A model generated the notes under the pieces. It was not told the DNA's origin, searched no databases, and saw nothing but the letters and a program-made list of their open reading frames with translations. Below, piece after piece: positions 8,297-17,450 of a stretch of DNA of 64,000 nt (position 1 is the first letter of the stretch; each line of letters starts with the position of its first letter). Source of the stretch: Deltaproteobacteria bacterium (GTDB lineage: Bacteria > Desulfobacterota > Syntrophorhabdia > Syntrophorhabdales > Syntrophorhabdaceae); assembly GCA_029777945.1 (NCBI GenBank), contig JAKORG010000004.1, positions 31,247 through 95,246 of the forward strand. Reading direction: 5' to 3'. The translations under genes were made by a program, and so were the position numbers.

Positions 8297-9297
8297 AATA
8301 TAAAACTGAAAATAGTTCCAAGTATTGAAATAGGTGTCATCTCCGATAGACCATCAGCGCCCTTCTGAAGCTTTTTCATAGCCTTTTCTGTCTCTATATA
8401 AAGACTTTCGTCCTTTGCAAGCTTTCCTAATGTTCCATCTCCTTTTTTAATACCATCTGTGAGGTCTTTTAAATTCTTCACCGTATCTTTTGCATCGTTG
8501 TAGAGGGAATCATCCTTTACAAGCTTTCCCAACAAACCCTTTCCCTCTTCAATATCCTTTGAAATTGACTTTAATGCACCCATGGTTTCCTTTGCATCCA
8601 TATAAAGTCTGTCATCCTTAACGAGCATGCCCAGTGAACCTTTGCCTGCCTCCACATCATTAACTATTTTTTTTAAACCCTTTAATGTGTCATCTGCATT
8701 GGTTATCATACTGTTTATGCTTTGTTTGTTTTCTTTGATTATATCTTTAAATTCCACTGTTATGGTCTGAATATTTTCGATACTTTTTTTGATACTTGTT
8801 TTTTCTTTATCACCTAACAATCCTTGAAACTCTCCTATGGTATTGCCGAATTTTTTTGCTGCCGTGCTTACCTCTGAAAACATTTCATCAAAATCAGGGG
8901 CGGCTTTCACATTTTTTATCATCTCTCCCTTTGCCAGTATCTTTTTATCATTACCGGGGATGATTTCAAGGTATTTATCACCGAGGACACCTTGGGTTTT
9001 AATGGCTATGGTGCTGTCTGAAGGTATCTGGACCCCTTCTTTAATGATTAAAGTAACAAGGGCTTTAAAATTATCGAGTTTTACTTTTTTTACCCTCCCT
9101 ATTTCAACACCTGCTATTAAAACAGGAGATTTTGGATCAATACCGTTTGCATTTTCAAGATAAACCTGAAGTTCATAGCCCTTTTCGCTTAAAATACCAA
9201 ATTTAGAAATCTTGAATGACATATAAAAGAGTATTATAAAACCGATTAAAACAACTATGCCCACTTTTAATTCAGGTGAGAGTCTATTTATTTTCAT
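8293..9297 (-). CDS. mlaD: MlaD-family MCE-domain lipid-transport protein
   Basis: Periplasmic, membrane-anchored substrate-binding ring of the Mla phospholipid ABC system. One N-terminal transmembrane helix (about residues 12-30) is followed by an MCE domain (about 38-115, with VLIAGVEIGRVKKV and GVLGDKYLEI). The tail is a long helical region containing three LGxLvKDdxLYxda repeats about 40 residues apart and a fourth, weaker LGKLAKDESLY copy. It ends in a hydrophobic stretch. The total of 334 residues is far longer than the E. coli protein (183) and resembles longer MCE proteins. Its ATG overlaps the mlaF stop as ATGA. Confidence 0.88.
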   Translation of the reverse strand: MKINRLSPELKVGIVVLIGFIILFYMSFKISKFGILSEKGYELQVYLENANGIDPKSPVLIAGVEIGRVKKVKLDNFKALVTLIIKEGVQIPSDSTIAIKTQGVLGDKYLEIIPGNDKKILAKGEMIKNVKAAPDFDEMFSEVSTAAKKFGNTIGEFQGLLGDKEKTSIKKSIENIQTITVEFKDIIKENKQSINSMITNADDTLKGLKKIVNDVEAGKGSLGMLVKDDRLYMDAKETMGALKSISKDIEEGKGLLGKLVKDDSLYNDAKDTVKNLKDLTDGIKKGDGTLGKLAKDESLYIETEKAMKKLQKGADGLSEMTPISILGTIFSFIF

Positions 9298-10061
9298 AAA
9301 ACACCTCCTACAAATCCTGGAATACCTGTTGCTTTTAAAAATTCTTTTACCTCTTCATTTTCGCTTTTTTTCACATTCTCTGGAGTCCCGTATTCTATAA
9401 TCTTTCCGTTATAGAGCATGGCAACCTTATGGGCTATTCTAAACATACCGAGTATATCATGGCTTATAATAACGTATGTTTTTTTAAATCTTTCCTGGGT
9501 CTCTTTAATTAAATCGAGTATGGTAAGGGATATTATTGGGTCAAGGGCGCTTGTTGGCTCATCAAAAAGTATGATATCAGGATCGTTTATCAATGCCCTG
9601 GCCAATCCTACCCTTTTTTTCATGCCCCCTGATAGTTCAGAAGGCATTTTATAGCCAAATCCTGAAAGACCGACATTTTTTAATTTTTCTTCTGCTAGCC
9701 TGATTATTTCTTTTTCTGGAAGTTTTGTGTGTTCCCTCAGTGGAAAGGCCACATTATCTATCACATTCATGGAATCAAAAAGGGCTGCTTCCTGAAAAAG
9801 CATACCGAATTTTTTTCTCACTTCGTTTAGTTCTCTCTCTTTTAGTTTTGTTATGTCCACACCGTCTATCCATATCTCCCCCATATCTGGTTTAAGTAAA
9901 CTAATAAGGTGTTTCATAAGCACACTTTTACCACCACCACTTTTGCCTATGATAACGGTAATCTCCCCATGCTTTATCTCAAGGTTTATACCATTGAGCA
10001 CATTCTGGCTGCCGAAATTTTTATATAGGTCAACGATCTTTATTGCTGTATCTTTGTCCAT
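9294..10061 (-). CDS. mlaF: MlaF-family ABC transporter ATPase
   Basis: ATP-hydrolysing subunit of the Mla phospholipid transporter, 255 residues. Walker A GKSGGGKSVLMKH lies near 39, the Q-loop FQEAALFDS near 89, the signature LSGGMKKRVGLARAL near 143, and Walker B IILFDEPTSALDP near 163, with the switch His in ISHD. The Q-loop sequence and the SGGM signature are typical of Mla/Ttg2A ATPases. It lies 12 nt downstream of mlaE. No mlaB (STAS) or mlaC gene is found in this cluster. Confidence 0.93.
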   Translation of the reverse strand: MDKDTAIKIVDLYKNFGSQNVLNGINLEIKHGEITVIIGKSGGGKSVLMKHLISLLKPDMGEIWIDGVDITKLKERELNEVRKKFGMLFQEAALFDSMNVIDNVAFPLREHTKLPEKEIIRLAEEKLKNVGLSGFGYKMPSELSGGMKKRVGLARALINDPDIILFDEPTSALDPIISLTILDLIKETQERFKKTYVIISHDILGMFRIAHKVAMLYNGKIIEYGTPENVKKSENEEVKEFLKATGIPGFVGGVL

Positions 10062-10073
10062 AATTATTAGAAA

Positions 10074-10850
10074 CTAAAACATCAGCGAAGTAAGTATATA
10101 ATCGGCAACAAGAATAGAAACACTGGCTATAACCACAGATTCTGTTGTTGATCTTCCAACACCTTCAGCACCACCGGCTGTATAAAATCCCTTATAACAT
10201 GCCACAACACTTAGAATTATACCAAAGCACGCTGACTTAATAAGTCCATCGTATATATCTTCTAAGTCAACATATTTAATCATTTTATTTATAAATGCCC
10301 CCTCGTTTATCCCGAGTAGCTTGACCCCTACGAGCCAGCCACCTACAATTCCCACAAAATCAGAGATAATGGTAAGCACAGGCAACATAAAAAAAGAGGC
10401 TATTACCCTTGGCGTCACAAGATACTTAATGGGGTTTAAGGCCATAACGATTAAGGCATCTATCTGTTCTGTAACCCTCATTGTTCCTAATTCTGCAGCT
10501 ATTGCAGAACCTGCCCTGCCTGTCACCATGAGACTTGTAAGCACAGGACCTAACTCTCTTGTCATGCTAAGTGCTACAGTTGCGCCTACAAGCCCTTCTG
10601 CCCCGAATTTTCTAAATCCATAGTATGTCTGGATGGCAAGGACCATACCTGTAAATGTTCCTGTGATAAGGACAACGCCAAGGGATTTTACACCAATAAA
10701 CTCCATCTGTTTAAATATGTAGTTGAGTTTCCAGGGCCTTCTAAAGGCATAGAATATGCTACTAAAAAACATAAGTGCCATGCCACCCAACTGTCTTAAT
10801 ACGCTTGTTGCCGGGTGATAAATCCTGTCAAGACTAAAAAGGTTAATCAA
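10074..10850 (-). CDS. mlaE: MlaE-family ABC transporter permease
   Basis: Integral membrane permease of the Mla system, 258 residues and about five hydrophobic segments. Family hallmarks are the N-terminal amphipathic region, GTFTGMVLAIQ, RELGPVLTSLMVTGRAGSAIAAELGTM (about residues 90-116) and the conserved EGVGRSTTESVV near the C-terminus. The TTG start is supported by AGAGGTG 6 nt upstream and by an 8-nt overlap with the end of alr, which makes coupling likely. Confidence 0.93.
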   Translation of the reverse strand: MINLFSLDRIYHPATSVLRQLGGMALMFFSSIFYAFRRPWKLNYIFKQMEFIGVKSLGVVLITGTFTGMVLAIQTYYGFRKFGAEGLVGATVALSMTRELGPVLTSLMVTGRAGSAIAAELGTMRVTEQIDALIVMALNPIKYLVTPRVIASFFMLPVLTIISDFVGIVGGWLVGVKLLGINEGAFINKMIKYVDLEDIYDGLIKSACFGIILSVVACYKGFYTAGGAEGVGRSTTESVVIASVSILVADYILTSLMF

Positions 10851-11973
10851 TATAACACCTCTTTATTTTTTTTGATAATCTGCACAAAACTTCATAGGGT
10901 ATTGTTCCCTCAAGCCCTGCTATCTCATCAGCCGTTATGGAATCATTGGCTCCATATCCCATAAGCACAACCTCATCTCCCACCTTTACATCCGGGCAGT
11001 CGGTGATGTCTATTAAAATCCAGTCCATACAGACCCTTCCTACAATACAACATCTTTTATCATTAATCAATACATTACCTTTATTGGAAAGGGCCCTTGG
11101 GTATCCATCGGAATAACCTAAAGGCACATATGCTATCCTCGTTTTTCTTTGGGTTAAAAAGGTCCTTCCATAACTTAAAAAATTTTTTTCAGAAAAGTCT
11201 CTGATTAAGGCAATCTTTGAGGTCAACTGCATTGCCTGTTTTAATTTAACTTTGTTCTTTAAAGACGTATCTGGATAAGAACCGTAGAGGCTTATGCCAA
11301 GCCTTACCATATTAAAATGGGCCTCAGGATAATTTATAATTCCACCGCTATTGGCCATGTGGATATAAATCGGTTCTATTTTATTATGTTTTAAAAATTC
11401 GAGGACGTCTTTGAATTTTTTTATCTGATTTAATCCGTATTCATCCCTTGTTTCAGAAGCTGAAAAATGGGTCATAACACCTTCTATGTGGATATTATCT
11501 ATATTTTTCAACGTTTCTATAATATATTGTCCCTCATGGGGCATAAAACCCAGTCTTCCCATACCTGTATCAAACTTAATATGGATTTTAAGAGGTGTTT
11601 TAAATTTGTCATGTCCATCTGCAATCCTTTTTAATGTATATGGGTCGTATACAACGGGTGTGAGATTATATTCGAGAAATGACATGGGGTCATCCCATGG
11701 TAATATGCCGCTCATTATAAGAAGTGGAGTTTGAATACCGTTTTTCCTCAGATTTACAGCCTCATCCACAGTAGCCACACCAAAGTACTCAACACCAATT
11801 GAGTTTAGTCTTTGTGCGACCCTTACTGCGCCATGACCGTATGCATCGGCCTTTATTACACAGAGTATTTTTACATGTTCCGGTAGTAATGATTTAATTG
11901 CCCTGTAGTTATATTCGAGGAAACCGAGATTTATATAAAGGACGGCCCTTTGGGAATTTTCTATCTTATCCAT
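10843..11973 (-). CDS. alr: Alanine racemase
   Basis: PLP enzyme interconverting L- and D-alanine for peptidoglycan. The PLP lysine is in VIKADAYGHGA (about residue 40) and the second catalytic base, Tyr, is in LSYGRTF (about 268); ARLG-like VRLGISLYG and the C-terminal VCMDWILIDIT are also present. At 376 residues it has normal length. It overlaps hemL by 8 nt and mlaE by 8 nt, so cell-wall, heme and lipid-transport genes share one transcript. Confidence 0.95.
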   Translation of the reverse strand: MDKIENSQRAVLYINLGFLEYNYRAIKSLLPEHVKILCVIKADAYGHGAVRVAQRLNSIGVEYFGVATVDEAVNLRKNGIQTPLLIMSGILPWDDPMSFLEYNLTPVVYDPYTLKRIADGHDKFKTPLKIHIKFDTGMGRLGFMPHEGQYIIETLKNIDNIHIEGVMTHFSASETRDEYGLNQIKKFKDVLEFLKHNKIEPIYIHMANSGGIINYPEAHFNMVRLGISLYGSYPDTSLKNKVKLKQAMQLTSKIALIRDFSEKNFLSYGRTFLTQRKTRIAYVPLGYSDGYPRALSNKGNVLINDKRCCIVGRVCMDWILIDITDCPDVKVGDEVVLMGYGANDSITADEIAGLEGTIPYEVLCRLSKKIKRCYID

Positions 11974-13258
11974 GGCTTAATCTTTTAAATACCTTTTTAA
12001 ATGCATCTATGGTCTTTATAAGTTCATCTTCTTTATGGTTTAGGCTTAAAAAGGATGCCTCAAATGGACTTGGGGCAAAAAAAATACCTTCTTCTAACAT
12101 GAGCTTAAAAAACCGTTCGTATAATTGTCTATCCGATTTTATTGCCCCTGCGTAATTATGGATGTCTGTGTCTGCGAAGAAGCCTGTCCACATACCAGTT
12201 ATTTTATTAATCCTATAAGGAATACCGTATGAATTTGCTAAATCTAAAATCTCTTTTTCAAGGGTTGTCGAGTATTCATACATCTGTTTATAGATGGATT
12301 GATTTTTTTTAAGGTAATCAAGGGTATATATACCTGCCCTCACGGCAACAGGATTACCGGAAAGGGTGCCTGCCTGATACACATCACCTGTAGGTGCCAA
12401 AATGTCCATAATATCTTTTCTTCCACCAAAGGCACCTATGGGAAAACCACCGCCAATAATCTTACCAAGGCATGTTATATCGGGCTTTATGTTGTATATA
12501 TGTTGGGCACCACCGTAGATAAGTCTAAAACCTGTTATCACTTCGTCAAATATAAGGAGAATCTCGTTTTCCCTGCACATACTCTCCAGATCTTTAAGAA
12601 ATGTTTCTTCAGGCAAAATCACGCCCATATTCCCCATAACAGGTTCGATTATAACACAGGCAATATTTTTATTATTTTTTATTATCCTATGCACGCTTTC
12701 AATACTATTGAAATCGGCTATATAGGTATGTTTTGCATAGTCGGCTATTATGCCTTTACTGTCTGGTATTCCGAATGTGACTAAACCTGAGCCTGCCTTT
12801 ACAAGCAGGGCATCAACGTGCCCATGATAGCAACCTATGAATTTTATAATACCTTCCTTACCTGTATAACCCCTTGCAAGCCTTATGGCACTCATGGTTG
12901 CCTCTGTGCCTGAACTCGTTAACCGAACCATATCTATTGAAGGAAATGCCTCTACTATCCTTTCTGCAAGCTCAATTTCGTATCTATGGCATGCACCAAA
13001 GCTCGTGCCAACTGATATAGCCTTACTTACCTCTTCTATCAACCCTGGATGGGCATGTCCAAGGATGATTGCACCCCAGGACAAAACATAGTCAAGATAT
13101 CTAAATCCGTCTTCGTCAACGAGGTATGCCCCATCCGCACTTTTTACATAAAAAGGGGTATTGTTTACTGATTTAAAGGCCCTTACAGGACTGTTTACCC
13201 CTCCTGGTATCACCTTTTTTGCCCTTTCGTATAGATGATTAGATTTTTCCCTATTCAT
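11966..13258 (-). CDS. hemL: Glutamate-1-semialdehyde 2,1-aminomutase
   Basis: Makes 5-aminolevulinate from glutamate-1-semialdehyde in the C5 tetrapyrrole pathway. The 430 residues show the N-terminal PGGVNSPVRAFKSV, LTSSGTEATMSAIRLARG (about 115), the cofactor Asp region IFDEVITGFR (about 237) and the PLP lysine in CLGKIIGGGFPIGAFGG (about 264), then AGTLSGNPVAVRAG. Its ATG overlaps the stop of the ahb-like gene by 8 nt, placing two tetrapyrrole steps in one operon. Confidence 0.95.
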   Translation of the reverse strand: MNREKSNHLYERAKKVIPGGVNSPVRAFKSVNNTPFYVKSADGAYLVDEDGFRYLDYVLSWGAIILGHAHPGLIEEVSKAISVGTSFGACHRYEIELAERIVEAFPSIDMVRLTSSGTEATMSAIRLARGYTGKEGIIKFIGCYHGHVDALLVKAGSGLVTFGIPDSKGIIADYAKHTYIADFNSIESVHRIIKNNKNIACVIIEPVMGNMGVILPEETFLKDLESMCRENEILLIFDEVITGFRLIYGGAQHIYNIKPDITCLGKIIGGGFPIGAFGGRKDIMDILAPTGDVYQAGTLSGNPVAVRAGIYTLDYLKKNQSIYKQMYEYSTTLEKEILDLANSYGIPYRINKITGMWTGFFADTDIHNYAGAIKSDRQLYERFFKLMLEEGIFFAPSPFEASFLSLNHKEDELIKTIDAFKKVFKRLSHG

Positions 13259-13721
13259 TTGTTACCTTCACAGAAGTTTTTTTGAATTCCCTTTTACTGA
13301 AAAGGATCTTGAAATCATTTATACCTGTGTGTTTGGATATGCGGTCAACTATATCAAAACATTCTTTTTTGCTTTTTCCGTGAATCATCGTATAAAGATT
13401 ATATTTCCAGTAGCCACCTGTGTCCCTTTCATAACAATGGCTTACCTCTGGAAACAATGACATTTTCTTTCCCATTTCATCAACATCTTTTTCATTAACG
13501 CTCCAGACCACCATGGCGTTATGTGTATAAGAGACATTTCTGTGATAAAGCACTGCCGCTACCCTTCTTATGGTGCCTGCCTTTATTAAGGCCTTCAACT
13601 TTTCTATTAAATCATCTGTGTCCATACACGAGTTTTTTGCCAGCTCATCGTATGGTACTATGGTCAGAGGAAAGTCTTCAGGTATTTTTTTTAAAAATTC
13701 TCTATCTGCTTTTTTATCCAT
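13251..13721 (-). CDS. Siroheme decarboxylase subunit (AhbA/AhbB, Lrp/AsnC-like)
   Basis: AhbA and AhbB form the heterodimer that decarboxylates siroheme to didecarboxysiroheme in the alternative heme pathway and in d1 heme synthesis. An N-terminal winged-helix-like part (about 1-60, with IRRVAAVLYHRNVSYTHNAM) is followed by an AsnC-like ligand domain containing VSHCYERD and YNLYTMIHG, then FKILFSKREFKKTS, all hallmarks of the family. A single copy is present; its partner would be elsewhere. ATG 13721 has AGAGG just upstream and gives 156 residues; a TTG at 13757 would add 12. It heads the hemL-alr-mla operon. Confidence 0.82.
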   Translation of the reverse strand: MDKKADREFLKKIPEDFPLTIVPYDELAKNSCMDTDDLIEKLKALIKAGTIRRVAAVLYHRNVSYTHNAMVVWSVNEKDVDEMGKKMSLFPEVSHCYERDTGGYWKYNLYTMIHGKSKKECFDIVDRISKHTGINDFKILFSKREFKKTSVKVTNE

Positions 13722-13870
13722 AGCCTCTATTTTACATACATGGGATGGCCTTTTCAAATGAAAACCAAATTTTTTAACCTAAAAAAGGAAATTCAAAAAA
13801 TCCTTTACTTTGAGCCTTGTATATGTATATTCTTAACTTCGAGAAAGAAAGCTTGTTTTAGGAGTAGAAA

Positions 13871-15034
13871 ATGGTAAAGGCATCATCAAGAATTGAAAAG
13901 ATTCCACCATATCTTTTTGCAAGGATTGATAAGAAAAAGGAAGAGGCAAGAAAAAAGGGTATTGATCTTATCGATTTTAGCATTGGAGACCCCGATATCC
14001 CTACGCCGGCTAATATTATTGAAAAAATGAAAGATGCCGTAGAGAACTCACGGAATCATAGATACCCAAGTTATGAAGGTATGTATGCATTCAGAAAGGC
14101 TGTGGCAGATTGGTATAAAAAGCGGTTTTCTGTAAAGTTAGATCCTGACACAGAGGTAGTAACACTGATAGGTTCAAAAGAAGGCATAGCACATATGCCA
14201 TGGGCATATGTGGATAGCGGTGATGTGGTGCTTGTTCCATCGCCAGGTTATCCTGTGTATAAAATATCTACACTTCTCGCAGGTGGTATACCCTTTATTA
14301 TGCCTCTAAAAGAAGAGAATAACTTTCTTCCTGACCTCGATAGGATTCCGAAGGATGTCTTTAAAAGGGCCAAACTCCTTTTTATCAACTATCCCAATAA
14401 TCCCACCGGTGCCCACGGAGACGATGATTTTTTTAAAAAGGTCATCCATGTTGCAAAAGAATACGATATCCTTGTATGCCATGATGCAGCCTATAGTGAA
14501 ATTGCATATGAAGGATATAAGCCTAAAAGCTTTCTCGAATTTGACCCGGAAAAGAAATATTCCATTGAATTCCATTCCCTTTCAAAAACCTATTGCATGA
14601 CAGGATGGAGAATAGGTTTTGCAGTAGGCAACAGAGATGCCATATACAATCTTGGAAAATTAAAGACAAACATAGATTCCGGTGTATTCCAGGCAATCCA
14701 GCAAGCAGGGATAGAAGCACTAACTGGCGATCAGACGAGTCTTGAGGAATTGAAAAAGAGATTCCAGAAAAGAAGGGATATGGTAATAAATGGGCTTACA
14801 TCACTGGGCATAAAGGTGCGAAAACCCCTTGCTACTTTTTATATATGGGCAAAAGTCCCTAAAAAATATACATCAGAAGAATTCTGTGAAAGGCTTATTG
14901 AAAAAACAGGTATTGTGGTAACACCAGGGAATGGTTTTGGGGAAGAAGGGGAAGGGTATTTCAGGATATCTCTCACAATAAATGAAAAAAAGATAAAAGA
15001 AGCAATGAAGAGGCTTGCATCCTTTAAGTTTTAG
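13871..15034 (+). CDS. dapL: LL-diaminopimelate aminotransferase (DapL-type), class I/II PLP aminotransferase
   Basis: Most likely converts tetrahydrodipicolinate directly to LL-diaminopimelate for lysine and peptidoglycan. The 387 residues carry [11 protein letters not shown] (about 36), IGSKEGIAH (about 99), [11 protein letters not shown] (about 175), [14 protein letters not shown] (about 203) and the PLP lysine in [15 protein letters not shown] (about 237). The [13 protein letters not shown] and [10 protein letters not shown] motifs favour the DapL2 group over other aminotransferases. AGGAG precedes the ATG. The gene stands alone, facing the minus-strand DUF4013 gene. Confidence 0.85.
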   Translation: MVKASSRIEKIPPYLFARIDKKKEEARKKGIDLIDFSIGDPDIPTPANIIEKMKDAVENSRNHRYPSYEGMYAFRKAVADWYKKRFSVKLDPDTEVVTLIGSKEGIAHMPWAYVDSGDVVLVPSPGYPVYKISTLLAGGIPFIMPLKEENNFLPDLDRIPKDVFKRAKLLFINYPNNPTGAHGDDDFFKKVIHVAKEYDILVCHDAAYSEIAYEGYKPKSFLEFDPEKKYSIEFHSLSKTYCMTGWRIGFAVGNRDAIYNLGKLKTNIDSGVFQAIQQAGIEALTGDQTSLEELKKRFQKRRDMVINGLTSLGIKVRKPLATFYIWAKVPKKYTSEEFCERLIEKTGIVVTPGNGFGEEGEGYFRISLTINEKKIKEAMKRLASFKF

Positions 15035-15054
15035 GCATTGGAATACTGTTAAGA

Positions 15055-15714
15055 TTAAATATCCTTTAAAATATCTTCGGTGATTTTTACTGTAGACAGA
15101 GAAGTTCGAATAAAGAGCTGCGCAAAATAGTATGCACTTAATATCAAAACATAGTATGTAAGGATGCTGAACATAACAAAACCAATGAAATAGGGTATCC
15201 TTAAAATTGTTAAATAAAAAATACCTAATAAAAACAAAACACCTATGTAGCCTGCAATATACTGTATAAGGACCTCTTTTATTGCCATCAGTATATTTTC
15301 GAACTCAAGGGCTTTTTTAAAATCCATTTTCTCAGCAAAAAGTGCAAAGGCAAAGGGCATAAAAAAAGAAAAGATAAACATGGCAACAAAGCCGAGAAAG
15401 GTAATTATGCGACCAAAAAAGGCCGTAAAAGGGTGAAGGGCTGTAAGGAAAAAGCCAAAGGAAAATAGAAAAAAAGGCACTGCTTCGTATAGTATAAACA
15501 AAAATACCTGCTTTAAACCTTCAATCCATATTTCACCTTTTTTATCCCATGTGGGCAGACCCATACCACCGGACATCATGGTCCTTATTGTCCTTGATAG
15601 ATAACCTACAGAAAAAAAATCGAGAAAGGGGATAAAAAAAATCAGTCCTGCTATTAACCATCTTTTTATAAAGCGGGAGTTTAAAGTGAATTGAATAAAG
15701 GGATAGAGTTCCAC
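15055..15714 (-). CDS. DUF4013-type integral membrane protein
   Basis: A 219-residue hydrophobic protein with five or six predicted membrane segments. The N-terminal part has SVGYLSRTIRTMMSGGMGLPTWDKKGEIWIEGLK (split here as GYLSRTIRTM and GLPTWDKKGE), the pattern expected of the DUF4013 family, whose function is unknown. The GTG start lies 6 nt after the stop of the SDR gene, suggesting cotranscription with it. Confidence 0.7.
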   Translation of the reverse strand: MELYPFIQFTLNSRFIKRWLIAGLIFFIPFLDFFSVGYLSRTIRTMMSGGMGLPTWDKKGEIWIEGLKQVFLFILYEAVPFFLFSFGFFLTALHPFTAFFGRIITFLGFVAMFIFSFFMPFAFALFAEKMDFKKALEFENILMAIKEVLIQYIAGYIGVLFLLGIFYLTILRIPYFIGFVMFSILTYYVLILSAYYFAQLFIRTSLSTVKITEDILKDI

Positions 15715-15720
15715 TTACTT

Positions 15721-16506
15721 TTACTTTCCTTTCATTATGAAATCCAAAAGGGATTCTTGGTTATAACCTGTCATGCCGCCATCTATTGTAATGGTTTCTC
15801 CATTTATATATCTTGCGTTGTCTGAGGCGAGAAATAGGATTAAAGATATTAATTCATTAACCTCTCCCATCCTTTCTATGGGTGTTCTTTTTGAGAGAAA
15901 ATTAACGAATACCTCTTTTTTTATAAGCCCTTCGTTCATTCCACCTTTTATAAAACCCGGCGCCACTGCACATGCCGTAACATTGTATTTTGACCACTCA
16001 TGGGCAATAGAACGGGTCATAATCATAAGTGCAGATTTGCTTATAGAATAGGGCAAAAACCCCTTTTCACCGAAAAATCCCACCTGAGATGCGATGCTTA
16101 TGATCCTTCCTGATTTTTGTTCTATCATCTTTTTCCCGAATATCTGGGTTGTATAAAAGGTTCCTTTAAGATTTACATCAATGACCCTGTCAAAGTCTTC
16201 TTTTTTTATCTTTTCTGCGGGCATGAGCTGATTTACAATGCCTGCATTGTTTATCAATATGTCTATCTTCGACCATTCACTGTAAACCTTGTCTGCAATA
16301 TGATTCATCTTTTCGTAATCGGAAATATCGGCCTCAAAGGCAAGGATATTTTTCCCCCTGAATTCGTCTTCGAATTTTGCCACTGCCTCTTTATTTCTGC
16401 CATTTACTGCCACCTTTGCCCCTTCATCGAGAAAGGCCTTTGCCATTGCCTTTCCAAGGCCTTTTGTGCCCCCTGTTATAAAAACGACTTTTTCACTAAA
16501 CATCAT
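15721..16506 (-). CDS. Short-chain dehydrogenase/reductase (FabG-like)
   Basis: NAD(P)-dependent oxidoreductase of 261 residues. The Rossmann glycine motif TGGTKGLGKA (about 11) is followed by NNAGI (about 86) and the catalytic Ser-Tyr-Lys set in SIASQVGFFGEKGFLPYSISKSAL (Ser about 141, Tyr and Lys about 155-159), with INGETITIDGGMTGY at the end. This matches 3-oxoacyl-ACP reductase or 3-hydroxyacyl dehydrogenase-type SDRs, but the substrate cannot be read from sequence. It starts at or beside the stop of the radical SAM gene (ATGATG). Confidence 0.85.
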   Translation of the reverse strand: MMFSEKVVFITGGTKGLGKAMAKAFLDEGAKVAVNGRNKEAVAKFEDEFRGKNILAFEADISDYEKMNHIADKVYSEWSKIDILINNAGIVNQLMPAEKIKKEDFDRVIDVNLKGTFYTTQIFGKKMIEQKSGRIISIASQVGFFGEKGFLPYSISKSALMIMTRSIAHEWSKYNVTACAVAPGFIKGGMNEGLIKKEVFVNFLSKRTPIERMGEVNELISLILFLASDNARYINGETITIDGGMTGYNQESLLDFIMKGK

Positions 16507-17450
16507 ATCATACCTCCATAAAGATATTTTATCCTTTTGTCGAAAAGTGTGATAAGGTCTTCACTTTTGTTTATATTTATACCAAAGGATTCTTTCCACA
16601 CATCTTTTCTTTCCATACAAAGGTATATAAAAAGATTTTCATTTTTGTTTTTTAACAAATCATAGAGGGTTTTGTAAACTCTTATCCTTTCACCTTTGAT
16701 GTATCTGTATTTTCCATCCTCACCTTTTGTAAATTCACTGAATAATAGGTTTTTTCTTTTTTCCTGAATGAAAACATCCATCATTTTTGCAGGAAACCTT
16801 AATAGACCTAAGCTTATCCAGATTATTCTATCAAGGTCTAATATCCTTCCTATATCTTCTATTAACCAATAGTAATCGTGTTCAAAACCTTCATATATGA
16901 TTATAGGGTCTAAGTGTAACCCTACAAAACAACCTGAATCCTGTGCCTTTTTGAGCGCCTTTAGTCTTTTGTATAACGGGCTTGTCCTTTTCTCCTCCTT
17001 ATCTATTATATTTTGCGGTGCAAGGGAAAAAGAAATCACAGTATAAGGATTTAAAAAGGGTTTTAAATGTTCGATCTGTGCCCATTTTGATTTAAGCTCG
17101 AATATTGCCTTTTTTTTCTCACCAAAATATTCTATTAAAGGTCTATTCAAATTGTATCTTCTATCAAGGGCTAAACTGTCGGATAATTCACCTGTTCCAA
17201 ACCTTAATATGTGGTTATGTTCTTTTTCTATTAAATCATCGACCTCCGCAATTATGCTCTTTACATTTAGATTTATTTTAATCTTTTCTTCTTTAATATA
17301 GTGCTTTAAGATGCAATAAGAGCACGAAAGTATGCATCCTTCAATGAGGTCTATATTTTTGTAACCACAGCATATGTGATTCTTTGTTCCAGGGCAATCT
17401 CTTACAAAATTTCCCTTTTTATTCAGGAATTCTATTTTTTGTAAGCCCAA
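16503..17450 (-). CDS. Spore-photoproduct-lyase-like radical SAM protein
   Basis: A 315-residue radical SAM enzyme with the cluster motif CILSCSYC (CX3CX2C, about residue 39) followed by ILKHYI, and further SPL-like features (FELKSKWAQIEHL, VISFSLAPQNIID, GLHLDPIIIYEG). SPL splits the 5-thyminyl-5,6-dihydrothymine lesion; non-sporulating bacteria have homologues of uncertain role. The TTG start has GGAGG 6 nt upstream and overlaps the parB-like gene by 32 nt. Whether the catalytic radical-relay Cys near the C-terminus is conserved needs alignment; CMERKD near residue 280 is a candidate. Confidence 0.8.
   Translation of the reverse strand: MGLQKIEFLNKKGNFVRDCPGTKNHICCGYKNIDLIEGCILSCSYCILKHYIKEEKIKINLNVKSIIAEVDDLIEKEHNHILRFGTGELSDSLALDRRYNLNRPLIEYFGEKKKAIFELKSKWAQIEHLKPFLNPYTVISFSLAPQNIIDKEEKRTSPLYKRLKALKKAQDSGCFVGLHLDPIIIYEGFEHDYYWLIEDIGRILDLDRIIWISLGLLRFPAKMMDVFIQEKRKNLLFSEFTKGEDGKYRYIKGERIRVYKTLYDLLKNKNENLFIYLCMERKDVWKESFGININKSEDLITLFDKRIKYLYGGMI

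Noticed and set aside
12299..12784. 161-codon open frame on the plus strand opposite hemL
   Set aside because: It lies wholly within hemL on the other strand, has no ribosome site and a composition typical of a complement of a coding region.
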